Position numbers and translations under genes: made by a program. Positions 23,774 to 31,718 of a DNA stretch of 64,000 bases are shown here, piece by piece. Origin of the DNA: Pseudescherichia sp031979925 (GTDB lineage: Bacteria; Pseudomonadota; Gammaproteobacteria; Enterobacterales; Enterobacteriaceae); the NCBI RefSeq assembly GCF_031979925.1, contig NZ_DALZFB010000002.1, positions 124,001-188,000 on the forward strand, read 5' to 3'. A model generated the notes under the pieces. The model did not search any database, was not told the DNA's origin, and saw only the letters and a list, made by a program, of their open reading frames with translations. The first letter of the stretch is position 1; each line of letters opens with the position of its first letter.

Positions 23774-24502
23774 TCAGTGAGATAAGTAGTTTTTAAACGC
23801 ATCGGTCTGCGGTGCGGTAAAGGTGCTGGCATCGCCCTGTTCGACGATATAGCCATTTTCCATATAGACCACACGACTGGCGGTTTTACGCGCCACTTCC
23901 ACTTCGTGAGTCACGATAACCTGGGTAATTTTGGTCTGGGCCAGCTCGCGGATGATGCTGACGATCTGTGCGGTGATCTCGGGATCCAGCGCGGCCGTCG
24001 GTTCATCAAACAGCAGCACCTGCGGCTCCATCATCAGCGCCCGGGCAATGGCCACGCGCTGCTGCTGACCGCCGGAGAGGTGCAGCGGATAGCGGTCGCT
24101 GTAGGGTTTCAGGCGCAGGCGCTCTAAAAGCTTATCGGCACGGGCGTGTGCCTGCTCTTTGCTCAGGCCCAGCACGCGGCAGGGCGCTTCAATCAGGTTC
24201 TGCACCACGGTCAGGTGTGGCCAGAGGTTGTACTGCTGAAACACCATGCCGACGTTTTGCCGCAGCTCGCGGATCGCTTTGTCAGAGGGCGTTTTGGCAA
24301 AATCGAAATTGTTACCGGCGATGCTTAACGTACCGGAGCGTGGCATCTCCAGCAGGTTGAGCACCCGCAGCAGCGAGCTCTTGCCCGCGCCGCTTGGGCC
24401 AAGCAGCACCAGCGTCTCGCCCTCAGGGCAGTCGAGTGTGATGTCAAACAGCGCCTGATGTGCGCCGTAGAAGCAGTTAATGCCGTTTAATTTAATACTC
24501 AT
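23774..24502 (-). CDS. artP: arginine ABC transporter ATP-binding protein ArtP
   Basis: A 242-aa ATPase that powers arginine import. Walker A GPSGAGKSS, Q-loop FQQYNLWPH, signature LSGGQQQR, Walker B VLLFDEPTAALD and switch VTHEVE are all present. The start ATG at 24502 gives MSIKLNGINCFYGAHQALFD as in E. coli; the frame is open 20 codons upstream but that part overlaps the operator region. First gene of artPIQM. Confidence 0.95.
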   Translation of the reverse strand: MSIKLNGINCFYGAHQALFDITLDCPEGETLVLLGPSGAGKSSLLRVLNLLEMPRSGTLSIAGNNFDFAKTPSDKAIRELRQNVGMVFQQYNLWPHLTVVQNLIEAPCRVLGLSKEQAHARADKLLERLRLKPYSDRYPLHLSGGQQQRVAIARALMMEPQVLLFDEPTAALDPEITAQIVSIIRELAQTKITQVIVTHEVEVARKTASRVVYMENGYIVEQGDASTFTAPQTDAFKNYLSH

Positions 24503-24545
24503 CGAGGCAATCTGATAGCTATTGAGGCCGCAAATAGTAACGTTG

Positions 24546-24584
24546 ACAGAATAGTTATGCAATATTTATGCGTTAAAACTTAAC
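24546..24584 (-). promoter_or_regulatory. ArgR box pair upstream of artP
   Basis: 24546-24563 contains AGAATAGTTATGCA, 11 of 14 to the ARG core TGAATWWWWATTCA; a weaker second box follows at 24567-24584 with the canonical three-base gap. They lie 44-82 bases before the artP start. ArgR control of artPIQM is known in E. coli; the second box here is poor. Confidence 0.6.
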
Positions 24585-24646
24585 TACAGGCCGTATTCCA
24601 CCTTAAAAATAGCACAAAATCGCGGAGGTCCGGCCTGCACAGAGTA

Positions 24647-25165
24647 TTAGCGATGCTCGATTGATTGACGCAGAGAGCCTGCCGGGGCATGAACGCTGCC
24701 GCCGAGATAGCGCACGTCATCAACTGCCCAGCACTGGCCTTCACGCACCATCAGCACCTCATCCTGCCAGCGCTGGCTGCCCTGGGTCAGCTCTACGCGC
24801 AGAGGAATATTACGCGCGTCGGTGTTGGGAATGGTTGAGGCGCTGGCCACCGTGGCCGTTTGGGCTGGTGTGGTACGGCTGGAGAAGGGATCGGCGCTCA
24901 GCAGGGCGCTGTTGCGGCTGTCGCGGGAGGCGGCGGTCAGCATGGCGGCCAGATCGTCGCTGAGGTAGGGGCGCAGCGCAGTCAGATCGTTACTGCGGTG
25001 CTGGATACGGTAGTCGTAAAACTGCTGCGCCACGGCATCAGGACCGCCTGCCACGCAGGGGCCGCTACGCGTACCGATATCCTTAAACGCGGGCGTCACG
25101 GGCGTGGTACAGGCTGAGAGCACCAGCGCACAGGGTGCAATGACGGATAAAAGAGAGTAGCGCAT
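24647..25165 (-). CDS. ybjP: YbjP, predicted lipoprotein
   Basis: A 172-aa envelope protein of the DUF3828 type. Signal peptide with lipobox LSAC (Cys at about residue 19: MRYSLLSVIAPCALVLSAC), then GTRSGPCVAGGPDAVAQQFY, DPFSSRTTPAQ and DVRYLGGSVHAPAGSLRQSI as in E. coli YbjP. The ATG at 25165 follows AAGGAAATC; the open frame reaches 28 codons further. Function unknown. In E. coli ybjQ separates it from amiD; ybjQ is absent here. Confidence 0.92.
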   Translation of the reverse strand: MRYSLLSVIAPCALVLSACTTPVTPAFKDIGTRSGPCVAGGPDAVAQQFYDYRIQHRSNDLTALRPYLSDDLAAMLTAASRDSRNSALLSADPFSSRTTPAQTATVASASTIPNTDARNIPLRVELTQGSQRWQDEVLMVREGQCWAVDDVRYLGGSVHAPAGSLRQSIEHR

Positions 25166-25273
25166 AATGATTTCCTTATAAGCTAACGAAATGTGTATAG
25201 TTTTATCAATCATAGCCCTGGCTGTTTGATTATGCATCGCTTGTGGCATCGAAGGTTAAAAAGGAGAGTAAAG

Positions 25274-26155
25274 ATGCAGCTATTCCCCGCCCCTATGCCT
25301 CAGCCAGCGTGGCAACGCTTCTGGCTGCTGGTGTTGGCCCTGCTGCTTACCGCCTGTGCGAGTAAGAAGAGCGAGATAAGCGATAAAAGCGTGGTTAAAA
25401 AGGTGGGCTATGAGCTGGATACCCAGCGTCAGGCCCAGGCTGCTTACCCCAGAATCAAAGTACTGGTGATCCACTACACGGCGGGCGACTTCGATACCTC
25501 TCTGGCAACCCTGACGGATAAAAATGTCAGCTCGCACTACCTGATCCCCGAACATCCGCCGGTTCATAACGGCAGGCCGCGCATCTGGCAGCTGGTGCCT
25601 GAGGATCAGCTGGCGTGGCACGCTGGAGTGAGCTATTGGCGGGGCGCAACGCGGATTAACGATACCTCAATCGGCATTGAGTTAGAGAACCACGGCTGGC
25701 AGAAGATAGGCAGAGATAAAGATTTTACCCCCTTCGCGGCGGATCAGATTGCCGCCTTGATCCCGCTGGCAAAGGATATCATTAATAGTTACAACATACT
25801 TCCTGTTAACGTCGTGGCCCACTCGGACGTTGCGCCTCAGCGTAAGGTCGATCCCGGGCCGCTCTTTCCGTGGCGTGAACTGGCTGCGCAGGGAATTGGA
25901 GCCTGGCCCGACGCCCAACGTGTGACCTTCTACCTCAACGGCCGCGCGCCTTCTGAAAGAGTCGATAGCGCAGCGCTGCTGGATGTGCTCTACCGCTACG
26001 GCTATGAGGTTGTACCAGGCATGACGATTGCCCAGCAGAAGAGGGTGATTATGGCCTTCCAGATGCACTTCCGCCCGGCGCGCTACGACGGCGTCGCCGA
26101 CGCGGAAACCCTGGCCATTGCCAACGCGCTGCTGGAAAAATATGGGCAGGGCTAA
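25274..26155 (+). CDS. amiD: 1,6-anhydro-N-acetylmuramyl-L-alanine amidase AmiD
   Basis: A 293-aa outer-membrane lipoprotein amidase (amidase_2 fold) that cuts the MurNAc-L-Ala bond. Lipobox LTAC, then zinc and catalytic residues in VLVIHYTAGDFD (His), GIELEN (Glu), VVAHSDVAPQRKVDPG (His, Asp), and a C-terminal peptidoglycan-binding helix domain. The ATG at 25274 follows AAGGAG. The N-terminal region is about 17 residues longer than E. coli AmiD (276 aa), split between the stretch before the hydrophobic core and the linker after the lipobox. Confidence 0.94.
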   Translation: MQLFPAPMPQPAWQRFWLLVLALLLTACASKKSEISDKSVVKKVGYELDTQRQAQAAYPRIKVLVIHYTAGDFDTSLATLTDKNVSSHYLIPEHPPVHNGRPRIWQLVPEDQLAWHAGVSYWRGATRINDTSIGIELENHGWQKIGRDKDFTPFAADQIAALIPLAKDIINSYNILPVNVVAHSDVAPQRKVDPGPLFPWRELAAQGIGAWPDAQRVTFYLNGRAPSERVDSAALLDVLYRYGYEVVPGMTIAQQKRVIMAFQMHFRPARYDGVADAETLAIANALLEKYGQG

Positions 26156-26157
26156 GC

Positions 26158-27171
26158 TCAGCGGTGCAGCTTACCATGATCCTTTAGCCACAGAGCGGTG
26201 CGCCGGATCCCCTCATCGAGCGTAACCAGCGGAGCATAGCCCAGTTCGTCGCGGGCGCGGGTCGTGTCGAGGGTAAAGTCAAAATTAAGCTTCGATACGC
26301 CGTAGTGGGTCAACGCCGGCTCTTTGGCCCGCTTGTCACCGAAGCGCTCCAGGCTACGAGCAATAATATCCAGCATCGGGTAGGGCACCGAGCGGATGCG
26401 GCAGTGGATCTCCAGCTCGTCAATCAGCCGCTGCACGATGCTGCGCAGGGTGCGGCGTTCGCCGTTGGTAATGTTGTAGGCGCGGCCGGAGGGCAGTCCA
26501 TCACAGCTCTCCTGGCTGGCGAGCCACATGGCATGAACGGCGTTCTCAAAATAGGTCATATCCACTAAGGCATCCCCACCGCGCGGTAGCAGCACGCTGC
26601 GGTAGTGGTGCATCATCTGCGCCAGCCGGGGAATAAAGACCTTATCGTGCGGGCCAAACAGGCTCTGCGGCCGCAGAATGGTAAAGCGGGTGTTGGGGTT
26701 CGCCTGGGCCAGAAGCTGGATCACCTCTTCGGCCGCGGCTTTGCTGCGGGCAAACTCGTTGGCAAAGCGCGCCGGGCGAAAGTTCTCGTCGATATCATGA
26801 TGGTGGTGATAGTCGAAATAGAGCGACGGGGAGGAGACGTGGATAAAGTTGCGTACGCCCCAGGCCACAGCCCACTCGCCGAGGCGGCGGGTCGCCCGCA
26901 CGTTGGCGAGGTCGAACGCCTCCTGAGTGCCCCAGGGTGAGGTGAAGCTGGAGCAGTGCCAGAGCGTGTCAACGCCGGCCAGCATCACCTTTGCCTGCGA
27001 GGAGACCAGCTCGGTGAGATCGGCATGGACGAACTCCGCGCCCATCTTTTGCAGCAGCTTGCCCATCGCCTCATTGCGACCGCTTGCTCTGACGCTCACG
27101 CCTCTCTGACGCAGATACTCGACCGCGTTGCGACCTAAACCGCTGGTTGCGCCGGTGACCAGAACCTTCAT
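26158..27171 (-). CDS. ybjS: YbjS, NAD(P)-dependent epimerase/dehydratase-like protein
   Basis: A 337-aa extended short-chain dehydrogenase. The N-terminal Rossmann motif is TGATSGLGRNA, the catalytic-type Ser and YxxxK region is near SSPSLYFDYHHH with the Tyr followed by unusual histidines, and RPQSLFGPHDKV is typical of the epimerase group. It matches E. coli YbjS in length. The ATG at 27171 is chosen by that match; the longer open frame adds 21 residues. Substrate unknown. In E. coli ybjT follows; it is missing here. Confidence 0.92.
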   Translation of the reverse strand: MKVLVTGATSGLGRNAVEYLRQRGVSVRASGRNEAMGKLLQKMGAEFVHADLTELVSSQAKVMLAGVDTLWHCSSFTSPWGTQEAFDLANVRATRRLGEWAVAWGVRNFIHVSSPSLYFDYHHHHDIDENFRPARFANEFARSKAAAEEVIQLLAQANPNTRFTILRPQSLFGPHDKVFIPRLAQMMHHYRSVLLPRGGDALVDMTYFENAVHAMWLASQESCDGLPSGRAYNITNGERRTLRSIVQRLIDELEIHCRIRSVPYPMLDIIARSLERFGDKRAKEPALTHYGVSKLNFDFTLDTTRARDELGYAPLVTLDEGIRRTALWLKDHGKLHR

Positions 27172-27293
27172 AGCAATCCACTGTGTTGAAAAGAATTTCG
27201 TGCGCATTCTTCCGTGAATTACGCCGCTATGCAATGGAAAGATGACAGATTAAAGCCCGTTTTCAGACTTTATCTGTCAAATATTCTACGTTC

Positions 27294-28295
27294 TTAACGT
27301 TTCAGGAATGCCTGCCAGTGGCTAACCAGCTCTTCCAGCTGCGCACGGCTCACGTCGAGATGAGTTACGATTCGGGTGATGGGCGAGGCGTTAAGCAGCA
27401 CGCCGCGCGCCTGCATAAACTCGCCGAGGGCCGCAGCGTTCGGCTCGCCTACGCGAACAAAGAGCATATTGGTATCGTGACGCATGACGTTCGCGCCAAT
27501 CTCCTGCAGCTGGGCGGCCAGCCAGGCGGCGTTGGCGTGATCCTCTTTCAGGCGCTCAACGTTGTTTTTCAGCGCATAGAGTCCTGCCGCCGCCAGGATC
27601 CCCGCCTGGCGCATGCCGCCGCCGGTCATCTTCCGCCAGCGGTTAGCGCGCTTGATGTACTCATGGCTGCCAACCAGCAGCGAGCCAACCGGCGTGCCGA
27701 GGCCCTTTGAGAGGCAGATGGTGAAGGTATCGCAGTACTGGGTAATCTCTTTTAACGCACAGCCATACTCGACCACCGCGTTAAAGATGCGCGCGCCGTC
27801 AACGTGCAGGGCCAGGCCTTTCTCACGGGTAAAGTTCCACGCGTCTTCAAGGTAACCGCGGGGCAGCACCTTGCCATTGTGGGTGTTCTCTAAGCTCAGC
27901 AGGCGAGTACGGGCGAAGTGGATATCGTCCGGCTTGATCTTTGCTGCCACCTTATCCAACGGTAGAGAGCCGTCCGGGCTGGCGTCGATGGGCTGCGGCT
28001 GAATGCTGCCCAGCACCGCTGCGCCGCCGGCCTCGTAGAGATAGTTATGCGCCCCCTGACCGACGATATACTCCTCGCCGCGCTCGCAGTGGCTGAGCAG
28101 CGCCACCAGGTTGGCCTGGGTGCCGGTAGGCAGAAACAGCGCCGCCTCTTTGCCCGAAAGCTCGGCGGCGTAGCGTTGCAGCTCATTAACGGTGGGATCG
28201 TCACCATAGACGTCGTCCCCGACCGGGGCGGCCATCATTGCTTCCAGCATGGCGCGGCTCGGGCGGGTAACGGTATCACTACGTAAATCTATCAC
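27294..28295 (-). CDS. ltaE: low-specificity L-threonine aldolase
   Basis: A 333-aa PLP enzyme that splits L-threonine and L-allo-threonine to glycine and acetaldehyde. N-terminal MIDLRSDTVTRPS, the HVDGARIFNA block that holds the PLP ring, and the Schiff-base lysine in CLSKGLGTPVGSLL are present. The length matches E. coli LtaE. It lies 38 bases after poxB on the same strand and is probably co-transcribed with it. Confidence 0.95.
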   Translation of the reverse strand: MIDLRSDTVTRPSRAMLEAMMAAPVGDDVYGDDPTVNELQRYAAELSGKEAALFLPTGTQANLVALLSHCERGEEYIVGQGAHNYLYEAGGAAVLGSIQPQPIDASPDGSLPLDKVAAKIKPDDIHFARTRLLSLENTHNGKVLPRGYLEDAWNFTREKGLALHVDGARIFNAVVEYGCALKEITQYCDTFTICLSKGLGTPVGSLLVGSHEYIKRANRWRKMTGGGMRQAGILAAAGLYALKNNVERLKEDHANAAWLAAQLQEIGANVMRHDTNMLFVRVGEPNAAALGEFMQARGVLLNASPITRIVTHLDVSRAQLEELVSHWQAFLKR

Positions 28296-28333
28296 GGCAC
28301 TTCCTTATCAGGTTCAGGATCGTGCCATCTGTT

Positions 28334-30052
28334 TTACCTGAGCCAGTTGGTTTTCGCCAGCTCCACAACTTCGTCCCCGCGACCGTTAATGATGGCGCGT
28401 AGCATATAGAGACTGAAGCCTTTGGCCTGCTCAAGCTTGATTTGCGGCGGAATAGAGAGCTCCTCTTTTGCCACCGTCACGTCGACCAGCACCGGCCCTT
28501 CGGTGGCAAAGGCGCGCTGTAGTGCGCTGTCAACGTCGGCGGATTTCTCGACGCGGATGCCGGTAATGCCGCAAGCCTCGGCGATACGGGCAAAGTTGGT
28601 CTCATGCAGATCGGTACCGTCCGTCAGGTAGCCCCCGGCCTTCATCTCCATTGCCACAAAGCCCAATACGCTGTTGTTAAAGACGATGATTTTTACCGGC
28701 AGATTCATCTGCGCCAGCGAGAGAAAATCGCCCATCAGCATGCTGAAGCCGCCGTCGCCGCACATCGCCACCACCTGGCGCTCGGGATGCGTCGCCTGTG
28801 CGCCCAGCGCCTGCGGCATGGCGTTGGCCATCGAGCCGTGGTTGAACGAGCCAAGCAGACGGCGTTTGCCGTTCATCTTCAGATAGCGTGCGGCCCACAC
28901 TGTAGGCGTCCCCACGTCGCAGGTGAAGATAGCGTCGTCATCGGCGAAGTCGCTGATCCGCTGGGCCAGATACTGCGGGTGAATGACCTTGCTGCTGGGC
29001 TTCGCCAGATCGTCCAGCCCCTTGCGCGCATCGCGGTAGTCTTCCAGCGCTTTATCAAGGAAGCGGCGGTCGGTTTTCTCCTCCAGATGCGGTAGCAGGG
29101 CGGCCAGCGTGGCTTTGATATCGCCTACCAGCGCCATATCGACCCTGCTATGCGCGCCAATGCTGGCCGGGTTGATATCGATCTGGATGATTTTGGCATC
29201 GGTGGGGTAGAAGGCCCGGTAGGGGAACTGGGTGCCGAGCAGCACCACCGTGTCAGCGTTCATCATGGCATGGAAGCCGGAGGAGAAGCCGATCAGCCCG
29301 GTCATGCCCACGTCGTAAGGGTTGTCGTACTCCACATGCTCCTTGCCACGCATGGCATGGATAATCGGTGCCTTCAGCTTTTCCGCGAAGGCGAGCAGCT
29401 CGTCATGCGCTCCGGCACAGCCGCTGCCGCACATCAGGGCGATATTGCTGGAGTAGCGCAGCAGCTGGGCAAGCTTGTGCAGCTCGGTTTCGGCAGGGGT
29501 GACCACCGGCCGCGGGGCGCTGTACCAGTGGCTGCTGGCGCTTTCAGGCGCAGGCTTCAGCGCCACGTCGCCGGGCAGGACGATCACCGAGACGCCGCGA
29601 TTGAGGATCGCCTTACGCATGGCGATGGCTAACACCTGCGGGATCTGCTCCGGGCTGGAGACCAGCTCGCAGTAGTGGCTGCATTCGCGGAACAGCTCCT
29701 GCGGGTGGGTCTCCTGGAAGTAGCCGCTGCCGATTTCGCTGGAGGGGATGTGTGCCGCAATGGCTACCACCGGCACGTGGTTGCGGTGGCAGTCAAAGAG
29801 GCCGTTTATCAGATGCAGGTTGCCTGGGCCGCATGAGCCTGCACATACCGCCAGCTCGCCCGTCAGCTGCGCTTCTGCCCCGGCGGCAAAGGCGGCTACC
29901 TCCTCATGACGGGTCGACATCCACTCAATGGTGCCCATCTTGTTCAGGCTATCGCTCAGGCCATTCAGTGAATCGCCGGTAACGCCCCAAATGCGTTTTA
30001 CCCCGGCCTGCTCCAGCGTTTTTGCGATATAGGCAGCGACGGTTTGTTTCAT
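28334..30052 (-). CDS. poxB: pyruvate dehydrogenase (quinone) PoxB
   Basis: A 572-aa peripheral membrane flavoenzyme that converts pyruvate to acetate and CO2 and passes electrons to ubiquinone. It has the three ThDP-enzyme domains: N-terminal Pyr domain with catalytic-type Glu in RHEEVAAFAA, a middle FAD domain, and a C-terminal PP domain with GDGGFSMLMGDF...NNSVLGFV. The last about 20 residues (RAIINGRGDEVVELAKTNWLR) form the lipid-binding tail. The ATG at 30052 follows AGATG and matches E. coli. Known to be RpoS-dependent in E. coli. Confidence 0.96.
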   Translation of the reverse strand: MKQTVAAYIAKTLEQAGVKRIWGVTGDSLNGLSDSLNKMGTIEWMSTRHEEVAAFAAGAEAQLTGELAVCAGSCGPGNLHLINGLFDCHRNHVPVVAIAAHIPSSEIGSGYFQETHPQELFRECSHYCELVSSPEQIPQVLAIAMRKAILNRGVSVIVLPGDVALKPAPESASSHWYSAPRPVVTPAETELHKLAQLLRYSSNIALMCGSGCAGAHDELLAFAEKLKAPIIHAMRGKEHVEYDNPYDVGMTGLIGFSSGFHAMMNADTVVLLGTQFPYRAFYPTDAKIIQIDINPASIGAHSRVDMALVGDIKATLAALLPHLEEKTDRRFLDKALEDYRDARKGLDDLAKPSSKVIHPQYLAQRISDFADDDAIFTCDVGTPTVWAARYLKMNGKRRLLGSFNHGSMANAMPQALGAQATHPERQVVAMCGDGGFSMLMGDFLSLAQMNLPVKIIVFNNSVLGFVAMEMKAGGYLTDGTDLHETNFARIAEACGITGIRVEKSADVDSALQRAFATEGPVLVDVTVAKEELSIPPQIKLEQAKGFSLYMLRAIINGRGDEVVELAKTNWLR

Positions 30053-30201
30053 CTCTTCATCTCCATTTTGTGATGTTGGTAACAAGCTTAGATGAAAAAG
30101 AGAAAACGAAGCGCCGTTGCCCCTTTATTTGCTGGGGCTTTTCGGTCACTAAACGTAAGATGATTTTTGCCGATGGGTAATAAAAACAGGAATCATTTCA
30201 A

Positions 30202-30630
30202 ATGGTTAAATCAATGTTAAATGCGGTTAATAGAATGTGTGCACATGAAGATGCGGGCCGTTTTTTACTGCGTCTGGTGGTCGGCGGGCTGATGCTGTTT
30301 CACGGCCTGCACAAGCTGATTGACGGCGTGGACGGCATCAGCGGCATGCTGGTGGCGAAAGGTCTGCCGGGGTTTATCGCCTATGGCGTGCTGGTTGGGG
30401 AGGTAGTGGCACCCGTATTAATCATTCTGGGGATCTTCACCCGCCCGGCGGCGCTGGTACTGGCCTTTACGATGATTGTCGCCTGGATGATGGTGGGGGT
30501 GAATATCACCGGGCAGCTGGATAAAACCGGTGCCTGGGCGATCGAGAGCATGGTCTACTTCTTTATTGCGGCGCTGGCGGTGGCCTTTTTAGGGGCCGGA
30601 CGCTACTCCATTGCGCCAAAGTATTCGTAA
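30202..30630 (+). CDS. DoxX-family membrane protein
   Basis: A 142-aa inner-membrane protein with four helices. FLLRLVVGGLMLFHGLHKL, GEVVAPVLIILGIFTRPAA and the conserved FHG.HKL...GE pattern are those of the DoxX/YqjF/YphA-type family, whose members have been tied to redox-linked membrane functions without a single settled role. The ATG at 30202 follows AGGAA by about nine bases. It is divergent from poxB and not found at this place in E. coli K-12, so it is a lineage-specific gene with host-like codon use. Confidence 0.82.
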   Translation: MVKSMLNAVNRMCAHEDAGRFLLRLVVGGLMLFHGLHKLIDGVDGISGMLVAKGLPGFIAYGVLVGEVVAPVLIILGIFTRPAALVLAFTMIVAWMMVGVNITGQLDKTGAWAIESMVYFFIAALAVAFLGAGRYSIAPKYS

Positions 30631-30651
30631 CTTTATATGTGGACACCGCTA

Positions 30652-30735
30652 CGCCGGGCGGCACTGCGTTTGCCCGGCCTACAATGGGCACGATGTAATT
30701 TGTAGGCCCGGCAAGCGTTAGCGTCGCCGGGCGTT
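30652..30735. repeat. BIME: two inverted REP units
   Basis: Two REP palindromes in opposite orientation (GCCGGGCG...GCCCGGCCTAC and GTAGGCCCGGC...GCCGGGCG) fill the gap between the DoxX gene and convergent hcr. Confidence 0.8.
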
Positions 30736-30739
30736 TACC

Positions 30740-31708
30740 TTACGCTAACACCAAATCGCTCTCTGGCTGGCAGGAGCAGGCCAGCACATAACCCTCGGCA
30801 ACTTCGGCATCCGTCAGCGTCATGGTGCTGGTCACCGAATACTCTCCGGCAACCACCTTCGTTTTACAGCAGCCACACACGCCCGCCCGGCAGGCCACGT
30901 TAACCGGCACCTTGTTGCTCTCCATCGCTTCCAGCAGGGTGGTACCGACCGGGGCGTAGAACTCCCGTGCCAGCTGCAGGGCACTGATCTTCAGACCGCT
31001 GCTGGCCGCCGCTGCGACCGGCACAAAGAACTGCTCTTTGTAGAAGCGCGTCACGCCCAGTGCCTTCACCGCGCTTTCCACCCACTCCATGTAGGGGGCA
31101 GGACCGCAGGTCATCACGGTACGCGAGGCGAGATCCGGCACGCTCTGCAGCAGCTCGGTGGTCAAACGACCGGTGATAAACCCGATAGTGGCGTTGTGCT
31201 CTGCCAGCAGGGTGACCGGATAGACACGCCACTCATCGGCGAAGATCACATCCTGCGGCGAGCGCACGCTAAAGATAGTCTGCACGTCAGCCTGCGGGCG
31301 GTGTTTTGCCAGCCAGCGGCGCATCGACATAATCGGCGTAACGCCGCAGCCCGCCGCCAGCAGCAGCACACGGTCGGTGGGCTTATCGTCACAGGTAAAC
31401 TCACCCTGCGCGTCAGAGAGCCAGATATAGTCCCCGCGCTTCACCTCCCGCGTCAGCCACTGGGATCCCACGCCATCGTCAAGACGCCGGACGGTCAGCG
31501 TAATGTACTCGCTTACCCCCGGCGTGGAGGAGAGGGTATAGGCGCGCAGAGTATCGGCGGCGTTGCCGATGCTGACCAGCGCATACTGTCCGGCGCGGTA
31601 CGGATAGTAGTCGTGGCACAGCAAGGAGAGGGTCCACACATCCGGCGTCTCCTGATGAATATGGTGAACCTGCATCCGCCACGGACATTGTGAGGTTGGC
31701 ATCGTCAT
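30740..31708 (-). CDS. hcr: NADH oxidoreductase Hcr
   Basis: A 322-aa flavoprotein reductase that passes NADH electrons to Hcp. It has an N-terminal FAD-binding barrel (RAYTLSSTPG), an NADH domain (LLLAAGCGVTPIMSMRRWL, MTCGPAPYM) and a C-terminal plant-type [2Fe-2S] ferredoxin domain with Cys in CRAGVCGCCKTKV and a later ACSC. Same length as E. coli Hcr. It begins ten bases after hcp and shares its transcript. Confidence 0.95.
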   Translation of the reverse strand: MTMPTSQCPWRMQVHHIHQETPDVWTLSLLCHDYYPYRAGQYALVSIGNAADTLRAYTLSSTPGVSEYITLTVRRLDDGVGSQWLTREVKRGDYIWLSDAQGEFTCDDKPTDRVLLLAAGCGVTPIMSMRRWLAKHRPQADVQTIFSVRSPQDVIFADEWRVYPVTLLAEHNATIGFITGRLTTELLQSVPDLASRTVMTCGPAPYMEWVESAVKALGVTRFYKEQFFVPVAAAASSGLKISALQLAREFYAPVGTTLLEAMESNKVPVNVACRAGVCGCCKTKVVAGEYSVTSTMTLTDAEVAEGYVLACSCQPESDLVLA

Positions 31709-31718
31709 CGTCTACTCC

